From Earliella scabrosa (lineage: Eukaryota; Basidiomycota; Agaricomycetes; Polyporales; Polyporaceae), in contig JABYQQ010000013.1 in NCBI GenBank assembly GCA_022605405.1, positions 1,178,001 to 1,242,000 of the forward strand: a DNA stretch of 64,000 bases, written 5' to 3'. This document shows positions 21,805-33,506 of the stretch, piece after piece. The notes beneath the pieces were generated by a model. The model was not told the DNA's origin. It searched no databases and worked only from the letters and a program-made list of their open reading frames with translations. Position numbers and translations under genes: made by a program. Every line of letters starts with the position of its first letter. The stretch's first letter is position 1.

Positions 21805-24035
21805 ATGGACCCTGTTTCGACATCTGCTGAACTATTGTGCGTGATCCGCTTCTCTTCGTGTGCGGAGAACCCACCAAGCTGACCTTCTCCGCCAGCATCT
21901 CCGGCGTGCGCACCGACACCGCTCTCACACTCGCGGCGTTCTGTGAGTCGTCCGCATGGTCGGTGTCGGCCGTGGCTCCACGGGCTGACGGATCCTCGAC
22001 AGGCATCCTGTACTACGACTACGCCCTCACCGTCGTCGCCGAGATCGAGTACTACTGGAGCCCGCCGTCGCTCTCTCTGTCCTTCGTGCTCTTTGCGGTC
22101 AGCCGCTATGTCGGCCTTCTTGGGCCCATCCCGGTGTTCTTCGAGTACTTTGAGGTGTTCTCGCAATACGTGAGTCGCGCGCCACGCGTGGAACCATTCC
22201 GAGCTAATTGTCATGGCGGGCAGAGGTCGGGCATGGCGTTGTTCGTCTCCCCACTCGCTAACGCCTCAGGTTGGAGCCCCGTAGATGTCGCCAATTTCAA
22301 ATGTACCACCAGGTCTACGCCGTCCTGAGTCAGGCAATAGTGGCAGGTGCGTGCCTGTCATTCGCGGAGCTGTCGCGCCCTAATCGACATCTGGCTCTCC
22401 ATAGTGCTATTGATTCTGAGGACATATGCGCTGTACAACTGCAGCAAGAGAATGCTCGCAGTGCTTATTGGGATGTATATGGGAGGCGCGATACAGTCCC
22501 TCGTACGTGACACATGCCATTCCCAACCGAGCTGAAGCTGATTGGAGCGCCCCGCGAAGACCGCTATTTTGACAAGCAAAAGCCCACTCAACACACACTT
22601 TCCACTCGGCTTCAAATATTCGGGATGCGACCTGTCGCTCACTGATGACCAGTGAGTCTCGAATCTCTCCGTACCCGGCTACGATATCTGAGAACATGAA
22701 TGGGACAGGGGGTTTCGTGCGTCCTTCTTGTCGGTCCTGGCGAGATGTGTGCTGATAACCTTCAGATCTCGCCTTGGCCTGGAGTGCAATGCTGTGGTTC
22801 GATACGATCATCTTCGTCCTGACGTTCTACAAGGCGATTAAACTCCGACACGAGATGCCTGGAGGGCTGCTTGTCACAATGTTTAGGGATGGTACGCTGG
22901 CTCTATGCGACCTCATCAGTAATTACCAAAAAGTCTGAATCGTCTGATCCAGACTTTTCAGACATGTTCAGATACGTTCAGATACGCGAAATGATGCAAT
23001 CAGACCCGTCAGACGCTCAGAGTTCAGACATCCGCTTCGGGCCGTTCAGACATTCTCGGATCCGCCACTCCTCCCTCGATAACTTCCCTCCCGCTGAACG
23101 GATCACCACCAAACTTCGTAAATATATAGACTCATCTATTTCCAATAAATCCTGATTGTTTTCGTCGTCCTCGCCAGCCCACAGCAAACCAGAAAATTCC
23201 GGTATTGGTCCGGGACAAGACCCCACCATTATCCAGCTGTATCGACGGATCCTCAAGCCCGCGACAGACGAGAATCGAACGGTGGCTACTGGTATGTATG
23301 AATCCACGTTTGAGTCCGTCTCCTCACCCGTATGTGTTCCGGTTCATGCACAATGAGCTTTGCATGAGGTACATCGCTGTAAGCGCCCGTAACTCGCGTC
23401 CAGTCAGACCGCCAGACGTTCAGACTTTTTGGGAATTACTGATGCTGAGAAACCTCGCTCACCTCCGCTTTACTGCAGGCACTGTCTACTATGCGTAAGT
23501 TCGGGTCAGCCTCCGAGTCGTTGTAGGTTGTGTCACCTCATGCTGGAGATCATAGCATCTTGGTCGCGGTTAATATGGCCAACATCACTACGTTCCTAGT
23601 GCGTGTTCCCCGTTGGCGCTTGAGGACAGTGCCGACTCATACCTATTGCAGGCCATAAGCGTGAGAGGCAGTTGAACCGCCCATTTCACCACCGCTGATG
23701 CTACAGTCCTGGACAGTCCAAGATCCCGCTCAAGGGTACAGCAACGACGCTGACGAACGTGTGAGTGCGGTCCTCCGCACACCGGGTTCAAGACGCTGAC
23801 TCGAGGATCGAACAGGCTCTCCGTCACGCTCACCTCGCGGCTCATGCTCAATCTGCGCGATCCAAGTGTCCAAATTCGGAGGCGGGTCGATGGGACTCGT
23901 TACGAGGGCTGGTCAGTTGGACAGTTCAGTTCAAGGATGATGTCCTTCCGACCCCCGACGACGATGCACACGGACAACTACACAATGAACGACATGAGAG
24001 AATCCGCTGCCACAAGCTCGTCTGTGACGGTTTGA
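21805..24035 (+). CDS. DUF6533 multi-pass membrane protein, copy B
   Basis: MDPVSTSAELLF joins through an intron to ISGVRTDTALTLAAF and then to ILYYDYALTVVAEIEYYW, FVLFAVSRYVGLLG, IPVFFEYFEVF. Later exons include CRQFQMYHQVYAVLSQ, LLILRTYALYNCSKR, SAMLWFDTIIFVLTF, VTMFRDG, then TVYYA after an unusually long intron, and LSVTLTSRLMLNLRDP with the C-tail (stop 24035). That intron is about 585 nt instead of about 60 nt in the paralogues because it contains an inverted-repeat element (22914-23444). Exon order and intron positions match copy A. Function unknown. Confidence 0.72.
22914..23444. mobile_element. Non-autonomous TIR DNA element (MITE-like) in a DUF6533 intron
   Basis: The ends are inverted repeats of about 32 bp. 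The left end begins CATCAGTAATTACCAAAAAG; the reverse complement of the right end begins CATCAGTAATTCCCAAAAAG, and both continue into TCTGAA...CGTCTG. The interior near both ends is crowded with TCAGAC/TTCAGA motifs, as in elements with subterminal transposase-binding repeats. There is no transposase frame. I could not find a convincing target-site duplication (only a CT dinucleotide on both sides). Subterminal repeats and a CAG-type end suggest a hAT-like origin, but this is not proven. None of the four paralogous introns carries it. Confidence 0.75.
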
Positions 24036-24846
24036 ACGGTCGGATCTCGTATAGAAGGTCTCCCCTCCAGGTCAGTGAACTGCCAACGGCTGGAACATGG
24101 CTAAACAAGCCCTGCAGGGAAATTAGAGTGGGTGGACATGTATAGTAGTTTGTTGACCTCTGGACGCTTGTTCTCATCGCCAAGCAAATCTTTAATCTGT
24201 TTCATGGTCTGTGCTCTCGATGCGCGCAAGTATATGGCAGATGGCGCAGCGTCTTGCGTCGTTGGTGCGCCCAGTATGTCCTCCGATCGGTCTATATCCG
24301 TCACCTACGTTTGTTTCTAACATATGACTGCCCGAAACGTTAGCGGCCGCTCTTGGCGGCGGCACGGAAATTGATGGGCTCTCCGATCGCGGATCTGAGA
24401 AGTCGTTCGAACGCAGGCTAGCGCCGCCTTCTAGTTTGCTGAACACTTGTCGTCTGCGACTCCGATACGTCGTCTACGTCGTCATGGGAAGGACGACGTG
24501 TAAATGGAGGTGCGCTCCCGTTCTCGTGTCCATCTGCACGCCGCTGGTGGCCACACCACGCTGCTCGAGAATTAAGGTGCGATAACGTCCGGTCACTCAG
24601 CGGCCAGTCAAGCCGGTACTCTACGCAGCTGCCCAATTTGACCATAGGTCTGACCAGTCCGGGGCTGAGCGTGGAAAGGCATCCCACGATCCTCAGAGCT
24701 TCTCGCTCCAACAGGCTCTGATAGTCGTCGTTCGGGTGGTCGGCCGTCTGGCCGTGCCAGCCCCGGGCGTAGTTATAACTTCATGGCGATTCTCAATCGC
24801 GTTGGGGATCCCCTCCCGTCGTGTCTGGCATACCTCCGATGCACCC
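24036..24846. other. Spacer between DUF6533 copies B and C
   Basis: No supported gene; only short frames on both strands. Confidence 0.5.
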
Positions 24847-26558
24847 ATGGCCTCCGAGAGCTTGTCTGCCACCACGCTGTACGTACCGTACCGACTGATT
24901 GACCGACGCACAAGTATCGTTGTCGCTGACTATCTCTTGAGCGCAGAGTCACGTCAATTCGATGGAACAACTCCCTGGCTGTCGCAGCATTCAGTGGGTC
25001 TCCCTCCTGCTACTACTTGGCGATTGTGACTGACGCTTCGCTGCAGCGATGCTCTATTACGACTACTATCTGACCTTCCCAAGAGAGATCGAGCACTTCT
25101 GGAAGAGAGCGCGGTTTACCCCCGTCTCTACGCTCTTCATTATGAACCGTTACCTCGGATTGCTGGGGCATATTCCAGTCGCGGTAGAGTACTTCATGCG
25201 GCTCCCATCTGAGGTCAGTCGTTAGCCTTGAATCCCCGGCCGCTCGCTGACTGTACCGCCTCGAACAGCGGTTGGTTGATTAGGTTCTCGGGGGTAAAGC
25301 GCGATCAATTTACGAAGTTTGCCAGCTGTCGACAGTTGCAAAGATATCATCAATACTACGCCGTCATCAGTCAGGTCATCGTCGGTGGTATGTACGCCCT
25401 GGCGCCGGGAGCTGCCCACTCTCTAACGCCAACTTAGTACTCCTCATTTTTCGCACATATGCCTTGTACAGCCGGAGTCAACGCGTCCTCGTCGGGTTGA
25501 CTGTCCTAGCACTAGTTTTGGTTGTGGTACGTCGTCTCGCTTTGCTGGGTATGCGGAATCTGTTACTCACCTGCTGTACTAGGCTACCTTCGTAGCTGGA
25601 AATGTGAAGACGACGACAGTCAACCAGAATGCGTCTTCGGAACATACGGCGTTTGGATGCGATCTATCTTTGACCGCGGAGCAGTAAGTGCCTCCGGATG
25701 AAACAGATTCATCATGTACTGAGTTTGGCTGGAAGAGGACTGCGTGGGTTCAGGCGCTATGCGATGATGAGCCCCCGAAGGTCTGATGTTCCACAGGTAG
25801 TGCTGTAGGATGGATAGCAATGCTCTGCCTGGACACAACGGTATTCAGCATGACGCTAGCCAAGACGATACAGATGCGTCACATCACACACAACGGGCTG
25901 CTTCTGGTGCTCTTTCGAGACGGTACGTTCACATGCACATGTGCTTCAGGCCTGTTACTCATCAATAACCGCAAAACTCGTAGGTGCCATGTACTACGCG
26001 TGAGTGCACCACTAGCGGATGGAGTGGAGTCCTTCTTATACGATTCCTCAAATAGTATCTTGGTCGTCGCAGGTATTGCTAACATCCTCACCTTCTTGGT
26101 GAGCTCCATACATTCTCATGCTCTTCACCGACCACTGACAGGAGACGGCACAGGCACCAAACGTAAGGCGTCAATATGAGCCTACTATGTCACCCAGTAA
26201 CCTCGTTGTGCTCGACAGATCGGTGACTCGAATCGCGGACTCGCGACCACCCTGACCAACGCGTGAGTTATTCATGCGTCTGGCTCAAAGCGTGAATAAC
26301 GCCGGTTATAGCCTCTCTACTACGCTGATTTCGCGTATGTGCTTGAACCTGCGCGACCCAGAGATACAAGGAGACTCGCGCCGGATAGGTAGATGGGCGT
26401 TCCGTCGACGGTCGCAGGCCCACGGTACGGTTGCTTCTGGGGGTTATAGGATGCCGTCCTTCCGTTTCCCAAACAGCACGCTGGCGTCAGAAGGGGATAT
26501 CGTACTCACCTCCAGGACGACGGACTCGGATGTCACGCGCCTTGCGTATGCAACATGA
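24847..26558 (+). CDS. DUF6533 multi-pass membrane protein, copy C
   Basis: MASESLSATTL joins through an intron to VTSIRWNNSLAVAAF and then MLYYDYYLTFPREIEHFW, the closest match in the array to the usual DUF6533 consensus. LFIMNRYLGLLGHIPVAVEYF follows in the same exon. Downstream exons: CRQLQRYHQYYAVISQ, LLIFRTYALYSRSQR, VAGNVKTTTVNQN...GCDLSLTAEQ, IAMLCLDTTVFSMTL, LVLFRDG, AMYYA, ILVVAGIANILTFL, and LSTTLISRMCLNLRDP with a basic/serine C-tail to 26558. The start is chosen because the spliced N-terminus parallels those of copies A, B, D and E. Confidence 0.75.
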
Positions 26559-27271
26559 ATGGTCCGCAGTGCGCACGGGTACTATAGGTTGAAGTTAATG
26601 TCTCCGGCAGCCCAGTGCTACGGCGCAGCCATCATTGAGATCAATTCTTCTCCTAGGTGACCCAGTTGATTCGCATGCAAAACTGTACCAAACACCATCC
26701 GCAGCATACGACTGTACTGCGATGACACTATCACCGGTCTTGACATGCTGAATGTTCTCTTGGACAGCGTCGAGCCGAAGTATATGTTATTCTCTTGTCA
26801 TGATGCGAACATCAAGGACGTCGACCAAATCGGACGTTCGAGCCAAGGTTCAAAACGTCCATGCACAGCGCCGGAGCGCCGGAACACAGCACGCGCGCTG
26901 CCAGCGAGCCTTCTCCCTGTTCACCATCACAGTCAGCTCCCACGTGTCCGAGACACCAGGACGACTCATTGACCCTAATACTCTCCAGAACTGACCCATC
27001 CTTAGGTTCAATGGCGGTCATAAGTAGGGGTCGTTCTCCGGTGAATGCGGTAGTCTCGTCGTCACCATATGCATAATTGGGTTCAGTCCATCTCATCCTT
27101 CACGCCGGCGAAGCCTTGTTCATCCCTGCGGATGTCAACCAGCGACGTGCAGGCGATGATCGACTCGGAGTCGTGTAACTCCTGTAGGGCGACTCATTGT
27201 TTCTACAAAGGCACGAGCAAGCGCTATCAGACCCCGTCTCCGTCATTACAGCTGCCCAATGGACCACAACC
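26559..27271. other. Spacer between DUF6533 copies C and D
   Basis: No supported gene. Confidence 0.5.
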
Positions 27272-29039
27272 ATGTCCTCGCTTCCTTCGAGGTGGTAACA
27301 CTGTAGGCGCTCATCCGATCTCATAGTATCAATAACAGCTTACAGAGGAATCATAGTGCAGAAGCGAAACGAGTAAACAACTCGCTGGCCCTCATTGCCT
27401 TCAGTAAGCTTCTCCGCTTCTCTGCTTCCCCTTGCACCCTAGAACTCATCTATTCCTCAAGCCATACTATACTACGACTACTTTCTCACATTGGCCGCCG
27501 AAATTGAATACTTCTGGAGAGCAGGGCAATTGTCCATCCCAATCTCGCTTCTATTCGCTCTGAATCGATATATGGGCCTCCTTGGACAAACTCCGGTGAT
27601 TTTCGAGTATTTCGTCCAGATTGGGCCACAAGTGAGTTGATTCTTCGGACGGGTCAAGTTCCGCTAAGCTCATGAGTGTTGATATACAAGTGGTTCGTCG
27701 CGCAATCGTCATGCAAAGAGGTCATTTATCATCGTTGAGAATAACATCTCAGGTGCAGACGGCTGCAGACATATCATCGATTCTACTTGATTATGAGCCA
27801 AAGTGTCGTTGCAGGCACGTACTATGTCTCACTCGTTTCACCAGGCACGGTATTGAGACTGACGGACACTCAGGCATCTTGATCATACGCACGTATGCCC
27901 TATACAACCGCAGTAGGCGCGTTCTAGTTGGACTGTTGGGCCTCAGTGCGACTTTATTCGTTGTGAGTGTAATCCGCTGGTTTTATCATGGATCCTGATC
28001 TTCGACTCTGGATTAGATCACGCTATTTGTAGTAGGGTATAGTATTATATACTCAGCGCATACGTCCGTCGCGGACGACGTCCAGATTGGGAAGGCAATC
28101 AGGGGATGCTATCTTGGCCTAACGACGTCGCAGTAAGTTGGCAGGTAGCTCTTGAAAGGCATTGTTTGCTGTTGGCTCATTCCGTTCGGTACAGGGGCTC
28201 TCGTGAGTGCAAACTAAGGGACGGGCAGAGTGTTGCGTCTTATTCTTGCTAGCAGGTACCAGCCTAGCTTGGTTCATGATGACCTGCCTGGACACAACAA
28301 TATTCGCTCTCACCCTTGTCAAAGTTGTGGAGTTAGGACATTTCAAGCGTCAGGGCCTGCTGAGGGTATTCTTACGAGACGGTGTGTTGCCATGATCTAC
28401 CTTGCGATTCACAGGTTGACTCTCACGTTCATGGGAAGGCGCAATGTACTACGGGTGTGTTGCTTGTGTCTGAACGCTCTCTAACTTGTGTTGACTATGG
28501 GTGAACATTAGTATCTTGGTTATCGCAAGCGTCGTAACCATCATCACATTAATGGTGAGTCTGAAATGACTGCAGACTACATAGAAGCTGAGGAACACCT
28601 CCTCAAATCAACCTAAGGCGCCGCGAGTAAGCACTATAGGGCATAGTATCTGCCGCGCCGCTGACCTCGCACAGTTTGTAGACCCCGAACGGGGAATTTC
28701 CGCCACGCTTGCTAACTGGTGAGACAGTCCAAATAACTCGAAGACATAAGGTGACATTGCTACGCAAACAGCTTATCGATCACGCTCATGTCTCGTGTCG
28801 TTATCAACATACGGGACCCAAAGCTCCGTGGCGGGATACGGAGACTTGGATACGGACGCTGGACACTGTCTGGGTTGCCGGCGGCACAACCTCATAGAGC
28901 TGGGACTGTTGCCCGGCTCCAAACACCCATACCATCGGACCTAATCTCGATTTCTCGACTACCAGGACTACATGTGGCACATGGGACCAACGCCACAAGG
29001 AGTCCTCGTGCATACCATGCAACCAGCCCAGTGGCATGA
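27272..29039 (+). CDS. DUF6533 multi-pass membrane protein, copy D
   Basis: A very short first exon MSSLPS (ATG 27272) splices at about 27291/27357 to AEAKRVNNSLALIAF, then to ILYYDYFLTLAAEIEYFW, LLFALNRYMGLLGQTPVIFEYF. Downstream: CRRLQTYHRFYLIMSQ, LIIRTYALYNRSRRVLVG, MMTCLDTTIFALTLVKVVEL, RVFLRDG, AMYYG, ILVIASVVTIITLM, and LSITLMSRVVINIRDP with a C-tail to 29039. The first-exon model rests on phase agreement only. The MMTCxDTxIFALTLVKVVEL exon is nearly the same as in copy E, so D and E look like the most recent duplicates. Confidence 0.7.
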
Positions 29040-30075
29040 TGTCCAGCCTGTCTTTCCGCGCATCTAGTCCACCAATTCATGACGACTTGAAATACATTGC
29101 TTCGAGCCATTTTAGTGAGTTGCTCATGTGATGAAATCGCAATAGCAACGTGACGCCCAGCTGTCGGGGATGTCTGCCTTGATAGATCGGGGCTCGGATT
29201 GAATATTGAGTCTTAACCACGGCACGAGTTTAGTTCCTGACTGTGACAGCGTTAACAGCCTCACCGCCACACTCAACGCGACTGCCCTCATCTCACCTAG
29301 GGATTCCGGGCTTCACATACACCGTCGAACACCATGGTTTACCGGCTGGGAGGGGGCTCGACACCACATGATCCGTGGTCGACGCAAAGACCACGTGGAA
29401 CAAAATATCTATAGACTATCATCAGCCTTGCCACCGCAATCGACCTCGACAAACCGCGATGTACGTGCGCGTGTCAAATCCTGCTCCGATTCGAATCGGT
29501 GTGCGCGACTCACCAGACGTACAGGACTGTGGTATTGCCGGGTGTGGCCATGGCCCTGCCGCTCAATCTGCCAGTTGTTGCAGCGGCGTTGCGACTTGCC
29601 CGGGCTCGGGCCTACACAGGTTCAAGGATCTTGAAGCTCACGACGCTGAGCGTTTACGCGAATGCGGGAATGCGGACGTGGGAAGATGAAATAGAAGATC
29701 GCGTAGAACCCGAGGCGCTTGGCGCCCTCAATTTGTATATTTGGAGTTCGGTTGGGGAGCCTTATTGACCAATTCTCGGCGAACTATAAAGGCCGGTATC
29801 GCCAGCAGCCATGATGCCTGCTCGCGTGTCTGCTCGACACCAGTTTCAGCTCTGCTGAGTACCACTTTCAGGTGAGTGTCACTGAACTTGGGCGCAGACC
29901 ATATGTGCAAGCTTCTACCGTCTCACCGCCCTCGCATGAATTCAGGGTTGCTCGTACTTCCCGCTGCGTTGTAATCCCGAACGACTGTCCGCCCGGGCAC
30001 ACACAAGCACACCGGCTCATTGGCACTTAATCTTGCCATCAACGAGAACCCCGCGACCCGGCTATAAGTACCATC
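29040..30075. other. Spacer between DUF6533 copies D and E
   Basis: A plus-strand frame at 29499-29768 (VVLPGVAMALPLNLPVVAA...) looks weakly protein-like with one hydrophobic stretch, but it has no matching neighbour exons. No gene is called. Confidence 0.4.
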
Positions 30076-30082
30076 TATATAA
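30076..30082 (+). promoter_or_regulatory. TATA box of DUF6533 copy E
   Basis: TATATAA, 50 bp before ATG 30126. Confidence 0.5.
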
Positions 30083-30125
30083 GAGCTCATGTCGGCTTGC
30101 TGCGTGCTTTCCCCGTCCCCTCGTA

Positions 30126-31870
30126 ATGGAACCTCTATCCATCAGTGACAGCTCGCTGGCGACGAGTGTGTAAGTTCACTTCCCCTCTGGCAGATGACAG
30201 TCAAGTAATGGACGAAATTCCAATACAGGTCCGGGTCAAGAAGAGTGCACAACTCCCTCACTCTAGTGTCTCTTGGTAAGCTGTGTTTACTTGCGACTCT
30301 ACTTGCTCTAAGCTTTTCTATCCCCATCTAGTCATTCTGTACTACGACTACGCCCTCACCGCGATACCCGAAGTGAACTACTTCTGGAGAGGAGGTAATC
30401 TGAATGTCTTGGTATCAACATTATTTGCCTTGAACCGGTGCCTTGGCGTTGTGGGGTCTGTTCCTGTCATATTCGAGTATTTTGGTGATCATGGACCCGC
30501 GGTCAGTGAGAATCAGGATACTGCTTGCGCCTGTTGCTGATATTCCCCTTCACAGCGGTTCGTTGCTCTTCTGTTTGCCTGCCGTCATGGTATATCGATG
30601 CTGACCTTGGCGACCTCTACTCAGGTGTCAGCAGCTACGACAGTTCCACGTATACTCTGCAGTCATCTGTCAAACCGTTGTAGCTGGTGCGCACACATCT
30701 CTTTCATCATAGAGTCACTGGCGTGGTAGACTAACTACATATATCCCATCAAGCCCTCATGATTCTTCGCACTTACGCACTCTACAATCGCAGCAGACGT
30801 GTGCTTGTCGGCCTCGTGGTCTGCGGTCTCATCTTGTTGTCGGTGCGTCTGGTGGTTAAATTTTTCCGCTCGTATATGACCAGTTCGTTGACTCGATGTA
30901 GGTCGCGCTGGTAGCTGCTAGCGTGCCAATAGGCGATAATCAGTCCCATACGATTGACAATTCTCGCTTCCTGTATCCCGCTGGTTGCAGTATTGACTTG
31001 ACGGTCGAAGAGTACGTGAACACACAGTTAATTGACGCTGCATCCTGACCAACCTGGGCTCAAAGGGGGCGTCGTGAGTCATGTAGTGTATCATCGAGAT
31101 ATGCGCATTCAAGTTGACTTCCTTTCGCAGATCACGCTGTAGGCTGGATCATGATGACCTGTATGGACACTGTCATATTTGCCCTCACCTTGGTCAAGGT
31201 GGTGGAGCTAGGACATGTCGGGCGTCAGGGATTGTTGAAGGTATTTTGGAGAGACGGTGCGCTGGAGAACCTCGCTCTTATGTCTTCACCAGCTCTCTTA
31301 CTGGCAGCTCTTCATATAGGTGCGATGTACTACGCGTCCGTGGGATATCCGTAATCGTCGACCAAACACGCGACGCTGACGTAGATGACAGGATTCTGAT
31401 CGCCGCCAACTTTGTCAACGTATACACGCTCATGGTGAGTCCTCCACATCCACGCAGAATCGCACTGATCGATGTTTTCAAAAGGCCTCACATGTGAGCT
31501 ACACGCGCTCGATTTTAGGGATCAATAGTCCCGACAACCCTCCGCTCACCATTTTAGGTTCATGACTCCGATCGGGGGATCACAACTACCCTCGTCAGTA
31601 GGTGAGACTCGAGAGAATGACTCCGACGTTCAATCGACTCGTTGGACTCACAGTCTGCATGACAGCCTATCGACCATCCTAGTAGCTCGCGTGTTCTTGA
31701 ACATTCGCGATCCGCACCTCTCTGGTAGAGCGCAAGGAAGCGAAGAATGGCCGTTGTCAGAAAGGTCACTAGTGAGCGGCGAGACGGGAGGACGCACAAC
31801 AGCTGTGATGTCGTCGCAATGGTTGGCGACCGATGGTCCAGCCGACGAGGAAACGGGGATATATACCTGA
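30126..31870 (+). CDS. DUF6533 multi-pass membrane protein, copy E
   Basis: MEPLSISDSSLATSV splices (GTAAGT donor) to SGSRRVHNSLTLVSL and then ILYYDYALTAIPEVNYFW, LFALNRCLGVVG, VPVIFEYF. Downstream: QFHVYSAVICQTVVAG, ALMILRTYALYNRSRRVLVG, WIMMTCMDTVIFALTLVKVV, LKVFWRDG, AMYYA, ILIAANFVNVYTLM, then LSTILVARVFLNIRDPHL with the tail to 31870. Same strand and exon plan as the other four copies. A TATA box 50 bp upstream supports the start. Confidence 0.75.
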
Positions 31871-32088
31871 CGAACGTCAAACACGCATTTTCACTGAGTA
31901 GGATGTAGGCTTGTAATTGTACATAGATCATGACAGGACGACTGAACGAGGGCGTCCAAGACATCGTGTTGACGTCGCGTCGCGTCGCGGCGTGACCGCG
32001 GTGGCAGTCACCTGACCAAGAGCTACTGGTGGGCGCGCAGGCCATTGCCTGCAGTGCGCATGCGTCCTTGAAGCTGTACTGCAACGAC
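31871..32088. other. Upstream region of the proton-channel gene
   Basis: It contains a short GTCGC tandem run near 31974 (GTCGCGTCGCGTCGCGG) in a CpG-rich stretch. No gene. Confidence 0.5.
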
Positions 32089-33092
32089 ATGTCCGAGCAA
32101 GATCCCCTTCTGCCTCCGCCCAACGTCGCCAGCGCCGACACCCAGCTCGAGGCTCAGTCGAACCGGCCAGAAAGCACATACGAACGCGCGAAGCAACGGA
32201 CAGCCGAGGTCCTCGAATCAGCCCCGCTGCACTACACCGTCATAGCCCTGGCTCGTACCTCTCCCCTCTCGCGACACTCTCACCATTTCCAACCACAGCG
32301 CACGCACGACAGGTGCTCGTCGACTCGGCATGCGTGCTCGCCGACCTCGCCTACACCTTCCTCTCCGCGGAGTGCACGCCAATCGAGGGCCCCGACACGC
32401 CCGTATGGCTGAACGTCCTCGCCCAAATCTCGCTCGCGATCACGACCTTCTTTCTTGTCGAAATACCGCTCACCGTGTGGGCACTGGGGGTACAAAACTA
32501 CAACCCCTTCGGGCCCGTGCCGCACGCCGCGCTGCACTTTTTTGACGCGATCGTGATCGTGACGACGTTCGTGCTGGAGGTCGTGCTGCGCGGCCGCGAG
32601 CGCGAGCTTGCGTCGCTGCTCATCATCCTGCGGTTGTGGCGGCTGGTCAAGCTTGTACAAGGTGAGTGCGCAGCTTCTCTCTACTTACGGGGTGGACCTT
32701 CTGGGAGGATCATGCGTTGCATGAGAAGAGAGGTGTTGTCGCATGACGGATTGTGCTTGTAGAAGGGCAGTGCGAGCAGTAGCTTCTCCAGCCTCAGCCT
32801 CACCCGGATAATACATATGTTATTGTCTGCGGGCCGACGCTGCATACGAGAACACTCCTCTATTATCATCGCTTGCCTGTTGGCTGTGCACGTCGCTGCG
32901 GTGCTGACGTGTGACTGTATGGTAGGAATCGCTGTCGGCGCTGGAGAACTTGGTGAAGAACAAGCAAAAGACCTTGCCGAGACCAAGGAAGAGCTTCGGC
33001 AGGCACTGGCTGCCCTGCAGACAGCTCGCGAAGAGAACCAAGAGCTGCGTGCGCGCCTGGCTAGGGAGGAGCGGGCTCAGGAGGATCTATGA
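32089..33092 (+). CDS. Voltage-gated proton channel, Hv1 family
   Basis: Three exons (32089-32250, 32313-32661, 32926-33092) give about 225 residues, the usual size for a lone voltage-sensor domain. After a polar N-terminus, S1 reads HYTVIAL then VLVDSACVLADLAYTF, whose Asp matches the selectivity-filter Asp of Hv1 (human Asp112). S2 has ITTFFLVEI, S3 HFFDAIVIVTTFVLEVVL, and S4 LLIILRLWRLVKLVQG with charges R, R, K at three-residue spacing and the conserved Trp. The C-terminus is a heptad-like coiled coil (ETKEELRQALAALQTAREEN), expected to dimerise the channel. Histidines that bind Zn in human Hv1 have no counterpart in the S1-S2 and S3-S4 loops. The first intron would be GC-AG; a GT alternative would add six residues inside S1. 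Confidence 0.85.
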
Positions 33093-33506
33093 TCATACTT
33101 AGTATCAATTGCTCGGGATGCTTCTGGCAAGTGACAGGTGCGAAGGCACTCTCGTTTCTATGGGACATTGCGCATATGCGCAGGGGACGCTTGGGATACA
33201 ATTAGGATGCGTGTGCTATGTACAGGCTACAATGTTCTCGTCGCTACAGGACGTCGCAGATATACCCTCTAATCGATACAGTCCGTGTGGGCTAGATACT
33301 ACAAAGGAAAAAGCGGTGAAGAGAAAGGCGGAGGAAGGTAGAAGTCGTATACCTCGACTAGCGATGTGGGTTCGTGGCTCGTGAGTGCAGAACGTCAAGC
33401 GTCCAGTCCAGCGTGCAGAGTCCGCCACGAGAGCAATGGTGCCGATACACAGATCAGAAAAAGGGATCCCAGATGAGTGTCATGTCTTCGTCTTGGAAGC
33501 AGGCCT
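33093..33506. other. Convergent spacer
   Basis: The 3' flanks of the proton-channel gene (plus) and the tetraspan gene (minus). No gene seen. Confidence 0.6.

Noticed and set aside
23190..23285. tRNA-like motif (GTTCGATTCTC on the minus strand) inside the inverted-repeat element
   Set aside because: No acceptor stem or D-arm could be folded around it.
29206..29768. Plus-strand frames between DUF6533 copies D and E as a gene
   Set aside because: Two overlapping frames with no family motif, no TATA box and no splice-consistent partner exons.
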